Assembly (NCBI GenBank): GCA_907163375.1
Contig: CAJQUW010004452.1
Span: 203,501 to 267,500 of the forward strand
DNA: 64,000 bases
From: Prostheceraeus crozeri
Lineage: Eukaryota; Platyhelminthes; Polycladida; Euryleptidae
Direction of reading: 5' to 3'
Position numbers and translations under genes: made by a program. The notes below the pieces were generated by a model, which saw only the letters and a list, made by a program, of their open reading frames with translations, was not told the origin of the DNA and did no database searches. Below are positions 27,201 to 39,200 of this stretch, in pieces (positions within the stretch are counted from its first letter, which is position 1; each line of letters begins with the position of its first letter).

Positions 27201-30200
27201 GTGGTAGAGAAAAGCTCAACAAATGTCGAGAAGTTATGAGTTACAAATATCGATTAATCGTATTCATGAGTCCAAATGTAGCGATTGAAGATTTGAAATG
27301 ATAAAGCTCTTAATCATCGTCCATGCTTCATTGTGATCATGTATAGGTGCAATTGTCAAAAATTTTCAATTTGCTTCAACTTTATAGCACATTATTGATA
27401 TTAATATGGATATATAATCAGTATAATTTGTGCATTTTTGGCGATGTGAACATGTCTTATCAGTCATATATGCTGAACATAGTCATCAAAAAAATGTGGG
27501 AAGTTTAGCTGGTGTTTCTCATTAAAAATTACCTGCGATTAAAGCACCTAAATCAAATTTATCGGTTATGAAATTTAATAAGTCCTGAGACTTTACGCGG
27601 GAACTCAATTTAAAGAATTGTCCAGCTATCTCGATATGGGATTTGATTGATAATTGATTGTTCGACAGGAGAAGTTGATGTTCATCATTGTATAGTGAAA
27701 AAATATCTTGTTTAAGTTACTGCTTAATTGCTGACAATGTTTCATCGTCCAGTCGACTTGGTCAGGTAGAGAAAAGTGATGTATACATTGTGCAGTGGGT
27801 TAATACGTAGATAGTATTCAACAATATCCACTCTGCAGATTTCATGTCTCAAAATTCAAGTGTTTGCCAAGTAATTGGACAAACTCGTTAAAAGAAGAGT
27901 TCAAGAAAATATAGTTTCAGAGCTGTGTTGTTAACTGTAGCAGTTAGTATCTCCAGCTTAGCTGAGGTCCATTAATATCAGCAATCAATCAATATAAACC
28001 GAACTGCAAGTATGAGTGCTGTTGAATGGTCACTATGATTGCTATAGGACTCTATGAACCCATTGCATCATGCTCAAGAACTTTTTTACGTAACCATGTC
28101 GGCTGGACGACGAGATGGCGAGTTAAAATATATATTATTCTACTCGTGAATTATGTCGTAACGTTGGGAGCGATATTTTTTCATTCAATCACAGTCATGG
28201 GAGCTCAATTTAACCATCCCTGTAAATTGAAGAAGATGGAGTCCCCTAAGTCATTGCTGCTGTTCCTAAATGTCTGATGGTCGACTAAGGCTCAATTCTG
28301 GCACATTTACGACGATCTTCTGTATTTAAGGGGTATTTAATTCATTAATTCGTTGTTGAGTAATGGATTTGGAAGTATTTCTGAATATTTTTGCATTTCC
28401 ATTTTTGACCGTCGTTCTGAATTTTCTCATGAATTTCTCTGCTTTCATTTATTGAGTTGAATTTCATTTTTACCTTTTTTCTCTGGAAACATATTTTCTA
28501 AAAACCTCTTGCTCTATATAGTTATTTGACTGTAGAAGCTGCTGTTAATTCATACATTTACATGCAATAGATTTTCTGTTAAACTCACAGGTGATGAAAC
28601 CATGGACGAAGGTAATGTCTGGTGTATGAATCACGTTTTGCTTTAGACTTAGTATTGTAGCGATATGAATACAATACGCGTTTTCTTCTTTTTATACGGA
28701 GAATTATGTGTACTATTTGTAAATCATCAGATAGGTAAAACATGTGCAACTATTGTATGTATTTGCATCTATCTTGTTGTGTAATTTGTCAGATATACAT
28801 AATTGATTATTGATTCAGTGATTAGTGCTAATGTTAATATGCAAAGAATGTTGGCTTAAATATGTGAATTGAACTGTGTTTGGAGAAGTCAGGCAGATGA
28901 GAGGCTGTCACATCATATAGGCTGCATATTTTACTGTACAGAAAAATTTGTAAAAAAATAAATACATGTCTTAAATGTGCGTGTACCAATAAATTGAATA
29001 TGCATGCATATTAGAAAGTGTAGTGTGAGTTTTTTAAATGGTATTTGCTGAACATCTTTCACATCTCAGAAACCATGTCATCTCTATAGAAAATATTGCT
29101 TGATGGCGGAATTGGAATTGATATATCAGCTGAATGTAAGACTACTACATTAAATACATATTAACAGTGACCTACACATTTATCGATACAGATTCGGTGG
29201 TATGACAAAATCTATAACCGTGATCCATAATTCAGGCATTTCTGATGTTAATAGGTATCTTAATATATTTGCCTTTGCTGGTCACTCCCCCTTGTAACTC
29301 TTATTTGTAATGAAGGACAGTAGTGAAGCATGTCAGTTTGCATGTTTCCAGTCATATGGCATTCATTGCCTTCTAGCTCGAGGAATGGTATTGCAAAATG
29401 ATGGGCATTCGAGATCTATTTTCTATTTGAATTGAATGAAAGAATGAAAACATTAACATGGAAATAAATTTGTCTGCACATGTCTTATATTGATTACAAT
29501 ATAAACATTTGATGTTTCCCCAGATTTTTAATCACTATATGGTGTTGTATGGTATTCATATTACCTACTTTTTTATGGCAAAGGTATATGTGCTTTTAGT
29601 CCATGCTATTATCAGCCGTGTCATCTCATAACAGATAAGATAATAGTTGATTTACATGTATATGCAGAGTATACGTATCATTTTTTACAATAGATATACT
29701 ATGCTGTTGCATTAAATACTTCAAGTCAGATATCAATGGGAATGGAGCTGAAGCCAAATTGTTCTCAGCGTGCTAATTTTAGTTTGCATAACTTACGCGT
29801 CACTTGAATAGATGAAGCTGAAACAAAAATTCGGAATATCGCGAAAACCATTTCATTTACCAATTTGTGATATCCTTGAGTATCGATGAGAATGAAAATG
29901 AAAGACATGTCAATATATTTTCAAAGAAGGATAGTTTTATGGATATATTAAGTAATTGTATCGTTAGCTGTAATGCTATCAGAATCACCATTTAATGCAG
30001 CAAATGCGTTTTGTGTGTAAAAATGGAATTATTGAAACAAATAACTGGGAATCAGATAGCAGTTCGATATTTTAATTTACAAATGTTTTTATTGAAGGTA
30101 CATGACTGTGAGTTTCACCATTATGATATTAATTTGAGATTTATATGATCGATTCTGTCCACAAAATATTCAAGAAAGTGATTGTGAAAATCGATTGCGA

Positions 30201-33200
30201 TTTGCCTAAGTTATCTTCCCATTGCAATCACTAAAGTAGTAGTCGTCTTAAGAGAAATGACCTAGATAAAAGGAACTTGCTGTTGGTGCGATTACACGAG
30301 TAAAATCCTCTACAGTTTACTAAGTCGTAAAGTTTAGCGGATTCGCATATTCTTTTGGAGATGTATCGCCCAGTTATAGCAATTTATTGACTTAGCACTT
30401 ACTCAGCGTATTTTGATGAACATATAAAGAGGCTTTGACTATTTATGGTGATTCTTGCGTCTTGTGATTAGCATATTTTTACGCCTATGCTACTACCGTG
30501 TTCGTTTGGCATGCGTACATGGATGGTGTTTTGCACATTTCAAATGTACATGTAGGTATCAGTGTGAACAGTGATGGGCATTGGCGCCTAAGTCACCCGC
30601 GCAGCGTACATTCATTAGCAATTAAGCGTAAGTAGTATCACAAGCTAGTATTTTTAAGCCTTAGGAATTGTCTATGCGTTCTTTCTTGGTAAATATATGC
30701 TTAAAAAGCAATATCAAACATCGCTGAGATGTAAAATGGATTTAATCGACGATGTCAAGAAGACTGTTAAAGCGTCGATAACTGCGTCTGACGATTAGGA
30801 TTTCCCGCCAACAGAGGAATCTATTGTAGAGGTTTTGGGTAATGTCTATGATGATTGTAGTAAGGTAAATCACCAAAGTAAGTTATTCCCGGCCCGGAGA
30901 GAGTTTTATTAACAGCCCGGAGAGAGTTTTTAGAACACCGTCTTGTCTCGCAGTCAGAGAAGTTGTGTTATTATTATCATCAGCTTTACATTCGCCAAGT
31001 GACAGGATGGAAAGGTAATTAAGATAAGGCGAAGAGATTACGAGTGGAAAGTGAAGTAAAGAGAGGTGTTAAAATCAAGGAGAGCAGCAGCTGTACACCA
31101 TCTGTTAGCGTGCATCGCAACTAAGGCTGATTGATGACACCGCTACACTATAAAATTTTGGAATTCTAAATTTGTCGCGATGAATGGTCAATGTCGAGTA
31201 TTGTGTAAATATATCTAAAATAAGGATTAATGACAGTGAAGTTAGAGTTGCGCGTCACAGGATTTCGAAATCTAGTTGTTACGGATTAGATCTTTTCATT
31301 GTAAATGTGCATAACATTTTAGAAATAAAGCGGGCTTGTATATAATATCCGTGGAAAATCTTCGGCTATGATAAATATTAAACTATATTGTTACCTCTAT
31401 GTGTCCTTTTTCACCAAGAATTGAGACAGAATCACTTGATTTTACAGAAAATACAATTCAAGCTGTAGCTAATTCGTTTCCTCGTTGATGTTAACATTTT
31501 TTGGAGAGTAGCTTGTAGCGTGGTACTGCTGAAATTTGAAAGTGCTTTTTTGAGCCATCTTCCGTAACTTATTTTCTCATGCACGAATCATTAATTTCTT
31601 TCAAATGATATTTTTGATTTGGAAAGATCCAGTAATTTTTGCGATGTTAATTATTATTTCAATTTAAGATTATTTCATTTAATTTTTATTAAAATTAAAA
31701 TAATAATTAACTTCTCAAAAATTCCTGGCTCTTTCCAACTCAAAATATCACATCATGACTAGCCAAGGCATCTTCCAAGTTCTTTCAAATGATTAAAGCT
31801 CTGAAATGCTCTAATTTAGTTGGCAGTCAACTATCTTAATCATCCTACTACTAACTGCAAATTTTACACAGTATGCAGGAGAACCAGGTTAATGAATTTG
31901 CTTCATTCGTGCATCCAGCAGATGAAGATGTACAAGCTCTGACGAAAAGGCGAAAACGTTGTGTACAACTGAACTGCTGTTGCGCATCTAAAGCAGTACA
32001 TCTACCAGCTCGTCGTCGTCAACCAAGTATGATAATTCATGCGATGGTGACGATAGTCACAACAGGTTTCTTTGGTGATTTTCTATATCATGGTCATTCA
32101 GTCATTTGTTTCAATAATGGTTGATTTGATGTGGCTGAGTACTGGTTTTGGGCTTGTCTATAAACTTTCTGAGAAGTTCCTTTTCTGGTGTAGATCATTA
32201 ATCGTATCTTTTCTCATTTATCTTTCCACATAGATCAATGGACATGAATTTGATGATCTCCGCGTAAATTGGTATCCGATTTCGGTAATGGTTTAAGTCG
32301 ATAAAAATGAAGAGTTTTTTAGCTTTCAGTAGGGCGCATTGAATTGTCGCTAGGAGCATTGATCCTTGAAACAGTTATTTCAGTCTCCCTGTATTATCTT
32401 CATAATGTATACGTTGCTGAATAGGAAAAAATAACTTTTGAACATTAATGGCTGCATGTTGTCCCATGAATTTCGGCGACTAAACATACCTTAATCTATA
32501 CCTCAAAATTGAAAAAATAAGAATCAAAAGCCGATGCTGTTGGAATTTTTGACTGATTTCCAAATCTCCGCCTTCACGGCCCGCTTTTGGGGATAGATAA
32601 ATGATCATACATGTAAATATAAATTTGTTGAAAAAGCCAAATTTAAAATGTTAATTAAATGCCAATTTTAAAATGTTGGATGATAGAGGAAGAGACAAAT
32701 TAAAGGATAAAGTTACTTTAACAATTGATAGCATGTCATAGTCTGTCACATGTGAAATTTGTTCAGTTGTTGCAAACTTTTCCAAGCTATGTTGCCATCC
32801 AGTTTTCATGTATGCCTCTGAAAAGATTGAGTGAAAGATCTCGGCAATTAATGCTTATTTTCATTTACAAGGTTTAGCAATTGACTCAATGCATGTCGAC
32901 ATCCTTCGGACAGCATGCTCACGACAAAAATAGTCTCAATTTAAATATGCCCTTAGCTTTATTTTCAAGCAAATATAAGTATGTTTATATATCGCAGCGT
33001 AATATTATGACAGGTATTTGTTTGGGAAAATTTTGCCAATGCTTCAGCTTTCATGCCTCATTGCGATCATCAAAACCATAAAATGTAGGATATCCACGGT
33101 ATTTAGTCTAGGAAGTAGAGATAAGCACATCTATCAAGAATCAAAATTCAGTCAACGGGTATATTTTCAGAATCCATCTTCATACAAAACCTGTCTGATG

Positions 33201-36200
33201 TAAAAGGGGCAGAATCTTAATATTTTATTGAAAAAATAATAATAATAATAATAACTATCAAATAAATATGCAGAATAGCATGTGCGTAAACGCTGTAAGT
33301 CATCGAACTTCTACAAAATGTTCTTTTTTTGTCGACATGTGTCGTGGGAATGTCCTCGCGCCTCCATGCATCTAAAATGTCTCTAGTATTTCATGATGGC
33401 TTAGAGTAAAAAGTAACCCAAATTTTTATTTCAAGATTTTTCACAGCACATCATTTACTAATTACCTCTCAAAAAATTTAAGTTCGTTGACTAACAGCAA
33501 TACTGTGATATTCTACGTGAAGCATTTTTCTAGCTAATCTGAATACATTTCTGCACTGTCAGTGGGGAAGTGTTTCTGTTGATGCATTACTTTGTGGTCC
33601 ACTGTTTCACTTTTCTACATTCTTACAGAGTGGCGGACGAGCTCAGGAATTTGAAGCTTTAATCCTATCCGCTACCCTGTAATCTGAGATCAACAATTTT
33701 TTGATGGATCAAGAGATGCATAAATCAAGACTTACAAAATTAAAGTAATTCAAGATTTTCCAGAAAAGCTTTATGGGACTTTCTATACAGTTGCAATTCA
33801 CAGTTATCAATATTGTTCTGCATTCAGTATTTGAGCAGTCGTCGATATTTTATCCAAGTATTGTGTTGGAAAACCCTCTTAGGCATTAGAACTTGTTTAT
33901 TTTCTAAACACATGCTTTGCATTAGGTACATAGGTCTCTAGAATGAATGTGCTGATGGTATTCATGTTTCTATATAGAGGTTTAGCAGCAGCTTTCGTAA
34001 AACTTGCTCAAGAAATTCACTTGCTCTTACTTAGATTTTGCACTCAATGATTCAATATTTATTGCAGTAAAAAATTATTTGTGTTGTTCATCAATATGCT
34101 TGTTATCGATGTAGTTAATTGATTGCATATATATTAAAGTATCTCTTACAGTTATACAATTTTCAAAGCAATTTCTGAATTTTTCTCATTTTAGGAGCAG
34201 GAAGTGGAAATGTTGATTGTGTGATTTTGGATCCTCATGGTAACAGAGATGCCGTCAAACCGAACATCACACCGCAAGATAACGGAAAATATCTTGTTGA
34301 ATACATTCCCAAGGTCGAAGGCCTGCATTCTGTCAACGTGTTTTTCGCTGGACAGCAGATTGTGAAGTCTCCATTTGGAGTTTCTGTCGGAGGCCGTAGG
34401 TTGATTTCTACATATTTTGTTATAAATGTCAAACCACAGTTAATTTATTCTGTCCCATCCGTTTAAAAGGTTGATTTGGGCAGCATTTTACAATTATGAC
34501 GAGCTTCACAATTCACGTTGCTGGTATGTGACAATCAACCAAATGTTGTCGGGGTAGAGTCTCCCCATAACTTTTTGATTGATAAGTTTAAAACGCAATT
34601 TGTTTGCGCGAAATCTTTCGGCCTACGACGTAGGCCATTCTCAAGCGACTGATTTATTCAGAAGTAAACATTGCACGATTGACAGAGACACACATAACGT
34701 TAAATAATCAATAATCGGAAAATCAATTAACAATTCGGATGATGAACGGGAATAAATAGCGTGGTAACGAATAAAGCAATGCAAATCTGGCTACTATGAA
34801 CAGTTGTAGCATTCAACACATGCGCGAAAACGGATTAGAATCTCATTGAAGAAAGGCACACAAAAACATGTTTAAACGACAATAAAACTAAAAAATAATG
34901 ATGTTGCAATGATGTGCATTAGAAAGCGAGCAAGCAAGCAAGTTTAAAAAAGTATATAAGTATCCTTACGCATATTATTGCAACATCATTATTTTTTAGT
35001 TACATTGTCGTTTAAACATGTTTTTTGTGTGTCTGTCTTCCATGTGATTCTCATCCGTTTTCTCGCACGTGTTGAATGCTACCATTGTTGATAGTAACCA
35101 GATTTGTATTGCTTTATTCGTTACCACGCTATTCATTCCCGTTCATCATCCGATTTGTTAATTGATTTTCCGATTATTGATTATTTAACGTCATGTGTGT
35201 CTGTCAATCGTGCAATGTTTACTTCTGAATAAATCAGTCGCTTGAGAATGACCTACGTCGTAGGCCGAAAGATCTCGCGCAAACAAATTGCGTTTTAAAA
35301 TTGTCGATCAAAAAGTTGTGGGTATTCTCTAACCCGAAAACATGATCATATCCCCCATTTTCAAAAATCAACCAAATATTAAAAGTCTTTAAATACACAA
35401 AGACGTACTGAGGAATTTCAGAGCATAAATACATGCCAGGAAGTTGACGCTCCTTGCGTGAAGCATAATGGAAATGTTTCAATGCATCGTTTACGTCTTC
35501 TTGAATACTCGAAGAATGGTAGAACTGCCTTAGAACTGCATCGATTCTTTAAACTCATCAATTTCAACAAATGTCAGCACTGTTTTCTCTAAAGATATTG
35601 CCGGTTTTCCACAACGATCAGCGACGGGCACTAACGGGCATTGCACTCCAAAAGAAGCTTTCCAAATGTTGGAGTCAATGAAGTACCGTATATCTTCTAA
35701 TAAAAGCCTCCGGTGTGCATTTTTCAAAGGTTCAGCTGATCCGGCGTCTATTGGAAACCCGGCGTTTATTAATTCGCACAGCAGTTACATTTATATTCAC
35801 AAAATGTTGTTTTTTTATCGTAAGTGTTCTTTACATAGTGCAAGTTAGATTATACATTCTAAAGTAATTAGGTAGCTATCTAGGCTAGGATATCAGGAGT
35901 AAATTCTATGATAATCGCACATTTTATGTAAAAAAATAGTTCTTCAAACACATCTATTTCACAGGAGGCTCTATCAGAACATGCAATCTATTGCTTTCAT
36001 CAGAGTCATCCCAACTGCAGTCAGAATCCATGTCCAAAACGCAAACATCACCTTCGGACTCACCTGATGGTTGGTGTACCGGCATGTTTCCAGGCAACAT
36101 TTCGAGCATGTTCTTGGCCTTTGGATTGTTCTTCAAATATTCGATCATTTAAACCCGGCGTCTATTAGAAGATACACAGTAGAAGTAAGGGCGGCGGAAC

Positions 36201-39200
36201 GAATTCTTGATTGGGGAGTCCAATATACAAGTACACCAGAATGTTGTATTCTGCTATGAACCTACTGCATATGTTATTGTGGGATTGAATGAATTACTTT
36301 TAAAACTTTTTTTTTTTACTTTTAAAAAGGAAGGAAATATGGTCTATTATAAAATTTAGAATTCACACCGACGTCTATGTCATAATAATATAATGCTGAA
36401 TACAAAAGGGGGAAGGGCTATGGAACAGGTAGTATTGGGTTGCATAGTACCATCTCAATGATGACCTGACTAGATATGAAAACAAAGGACATAGAAATGG
36501 ATTAGTAATACGAAGACTTTAGTTATAAGTACATGCACATATCATACAAGTATAAAAAATATATAAAGCTATTAAGCGATTGGAAGAAGGCAAATGGTCT
36601 GAATTAGAAATTTGATACTGCTATAATGTAATACAGTGTCATGTTTTACTATTTTTACATAATAGAAAAAAAATTTTAGTCAAAAAGAATATCCACATAA
36701 TTGTTGAGCTCGATTTTGTTGTTGATTGTTGGTTTCATTTTTCTAATATAATATGCTTCACGAAGTCTTAGGTTTGATGGATCACCATCGTGGGAAAGAA
36801 TGGTTGTGGAAAAGTTGTAACTGTGACATTTCTGAAGATGGTTATACATGGAAGACCTACTGTTCGTTTTATGCTCATGCCAACGGATATGTAGTGGTCT
36901 TATGATGCTTCCAGTGTAGAAGTTATCACATCTATCACACCTCAGCTGATAAATTACACATTTCTGATTGCAAATGTTGTTGCTGTTACTTGGGCAATTT
37001 CTTAAATGACAATCTTACTTTGTTTTAGGCTGTTTCAATACACTTCTAAGAGTTCTTGATCTTCTTGTTAACCTTACGTTCAAGTTTTCTCGACGAAAAA
37101 CATTTTGCAGTTGTTTATCCACTTTCTCAGAAACAATTGGAAAATTGAAGTAAAAATAGTGTCTTTCTCCTTTCTGTTATTTCTGTTATTGTTTATTGCT
37201 GAAGATAACTACCCAGGAGTGAATCCCAGCGCCGAGGGTTGTCACGCCGAAATAAGTCATATCTGCTGCCAGATTTGACCGGCCGACAAGGCTTTAGTGC
37301 AGCTGAGGAGATATACATGTATTTCCGCACCGCATAATGTACCACTGACCTTGAATGAGAATGCATCATTTCCATTTGTAATGGAACCTGTCGTGTGAAA
37401 TTAGCAATCAGGAAATAAAAGTGTAGAGCGAAAGCTACGAACACGAAACTTATGAAAGTTCAACTGCTCATAAGACTGTTGTGGCAATGTGTGAAGACCG
37501 AGGATACAAGCAATAACAAAGAACCCTGAAAACAAATAGAGTTACAAGCACATGTGTTAAACTTTATTGTTGGTTGAAACTCATATCGCACGCGTCCACA
37601 TGGTCAACTGAATTTCGGTGAGTTGATACCTTGGTTGATGAGGCTAGCAGCCGTTGAGGGGATCCGGACTACGAATCTTTGGATACTGAGATATTGTAAA
37701 CAACTACCTACAGAATTCTCGTCCACTTCTTGATTTTATATCTTTCCAATACCGAACTGATGGTAATGGTATAAGCGATGGCTCCATGGCTCCATGTTTG
37801 ACAGTCTAATAGCTAATAGTCCAGTTTTAGTAGCTCGAGAAGTGGATTTATCCACGTGGAGTTTTCAAGGATGTTGATTGAAACTATGGATTGAAAGAAC
37901 AGTGCTACCTTGGAGTAAGAACGCCAGTGGAATTATTTCGAACGAATCACCAAGTTGTTACTCAGTTAAGTCTGAGACATATATGAGAAGATCCGAAGAC
38001 TCAGTCAGATCCATGCATATGCAACATTTGAAGCCTGCGGTAATTGAATTGTACTACAGGCACACCTATACAATCATTTGTAGTTCAAATTATTGCGGGA
38101 GTCCTGATATTGATTGGACCCCCTTGAAAAATATTGGGGGTCTCGACCCCTCGGACACCCCCTGTTCCGCCGCCCATGGGTAGAAGTGTCATAATGGAAA
38201 TCATTTACAAGTGTTTGTGCTAAAGGAATTGTAGTAAGTGTATGCATTCTTTATTACTGATAATTATGGATGTTTGAAATTTCGATTAGATGAAACAAAA
38301 CATGGTGGTCGCCTGAAGTTCCATGTTTGGCTGCGACTATTGTTTGCTCAGAAAATTAACTCGATGAACGCTTGTGATGCAATAATTGTATTTTTATTTT
38401 CAGTTTGCAATTCAAAGAAAGCTTATGCAACCGGTAGAGGAATCCAACCAATGGGTATTCGGGTAGGTGATGATGCAGATTTCAAAGTTCATACCGAAGA
38501 CGCTGGAGAAGGAGGCGACGTACAAGCTAAAGTAACTGGACCAGGTAAATGTGATATCCATATTCCAATTTCCAATTTCCAATATCCAATTTCACAGACT
38601 GAAGAGAACAGCGCGTCTTTGTGGATTTGAACCACCGACCTCTGGCATTCTAGGCCAACGCTCTACCAACTGAGCTATCGATCAGCGACAGTAGTCCTCA
38701 ATTGAAGAATCTGCTTAGTACAATCAGATGGCCATATCCCCAAGACAACATAACATCAAACGTTAAGACAAACTCCTAATACTAAGATATCAGTAACTCA
38801 TTTCGAATACGCTGCTATTGAATTCTTTTAGTATATCATGACTTTTCTTTCATTAGGTGGTGTGCCAGAAAAATGTTTTGTCCGAAAATCTGGACCTCAT
38901 TTGTATAACTGCAGTTATAAGCCAACAAAGGTGGGGCCACACGTAGTTACAGCCACTTATGGAGGAGACCAAATTTATCGCAGTCCGTTCAATGTTAATG
39001 TCGGCCCTAGGAAGAAATCCAACATCAAAGCATTTGGTCCGGGATTGGAAGGAGGAATGGTCGGTTACCCTGCCGTATTTACCGTGGTAACGAATGGTGA
39101 AACAGGATCATTAGGTAAATGAATTGTAGTTTTACACATATCATTAAACCAGTGAAAATGAGATATGAAAGGTTTAATAGTTCTCTGTCTTATTTGAAGG

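Larger units (their letters stand above)
25265..34194 (+). other. Filamin intron 6
   Basis: 8.9 kb with no recognised transposon coding region. It holds two long hairpins (26458-26553 and 31607-31749). A short repeat GCCCGGAGAGAGTTTT occurs twice near 30894-30931. An interrupted ORF lies at 30736-30864 and an exon-like ORF at 31873-32025. An (AAT)n run is at about 33233-33255. Confidence 0.6.

Noticed and set aside
35530..35727. 65-codon - strand ORF as a gene
   Set aside because: It crosses the left end of the MITE at 35684 and has no recognisable motif.
38610..38692. Functional tRNA gene on the - strand
   Set aside because: Internal promoter boxes fit, but acceptor halves do not pair, and the AGA-like anticodon would imply tRNA-Ser without its long variable arm.
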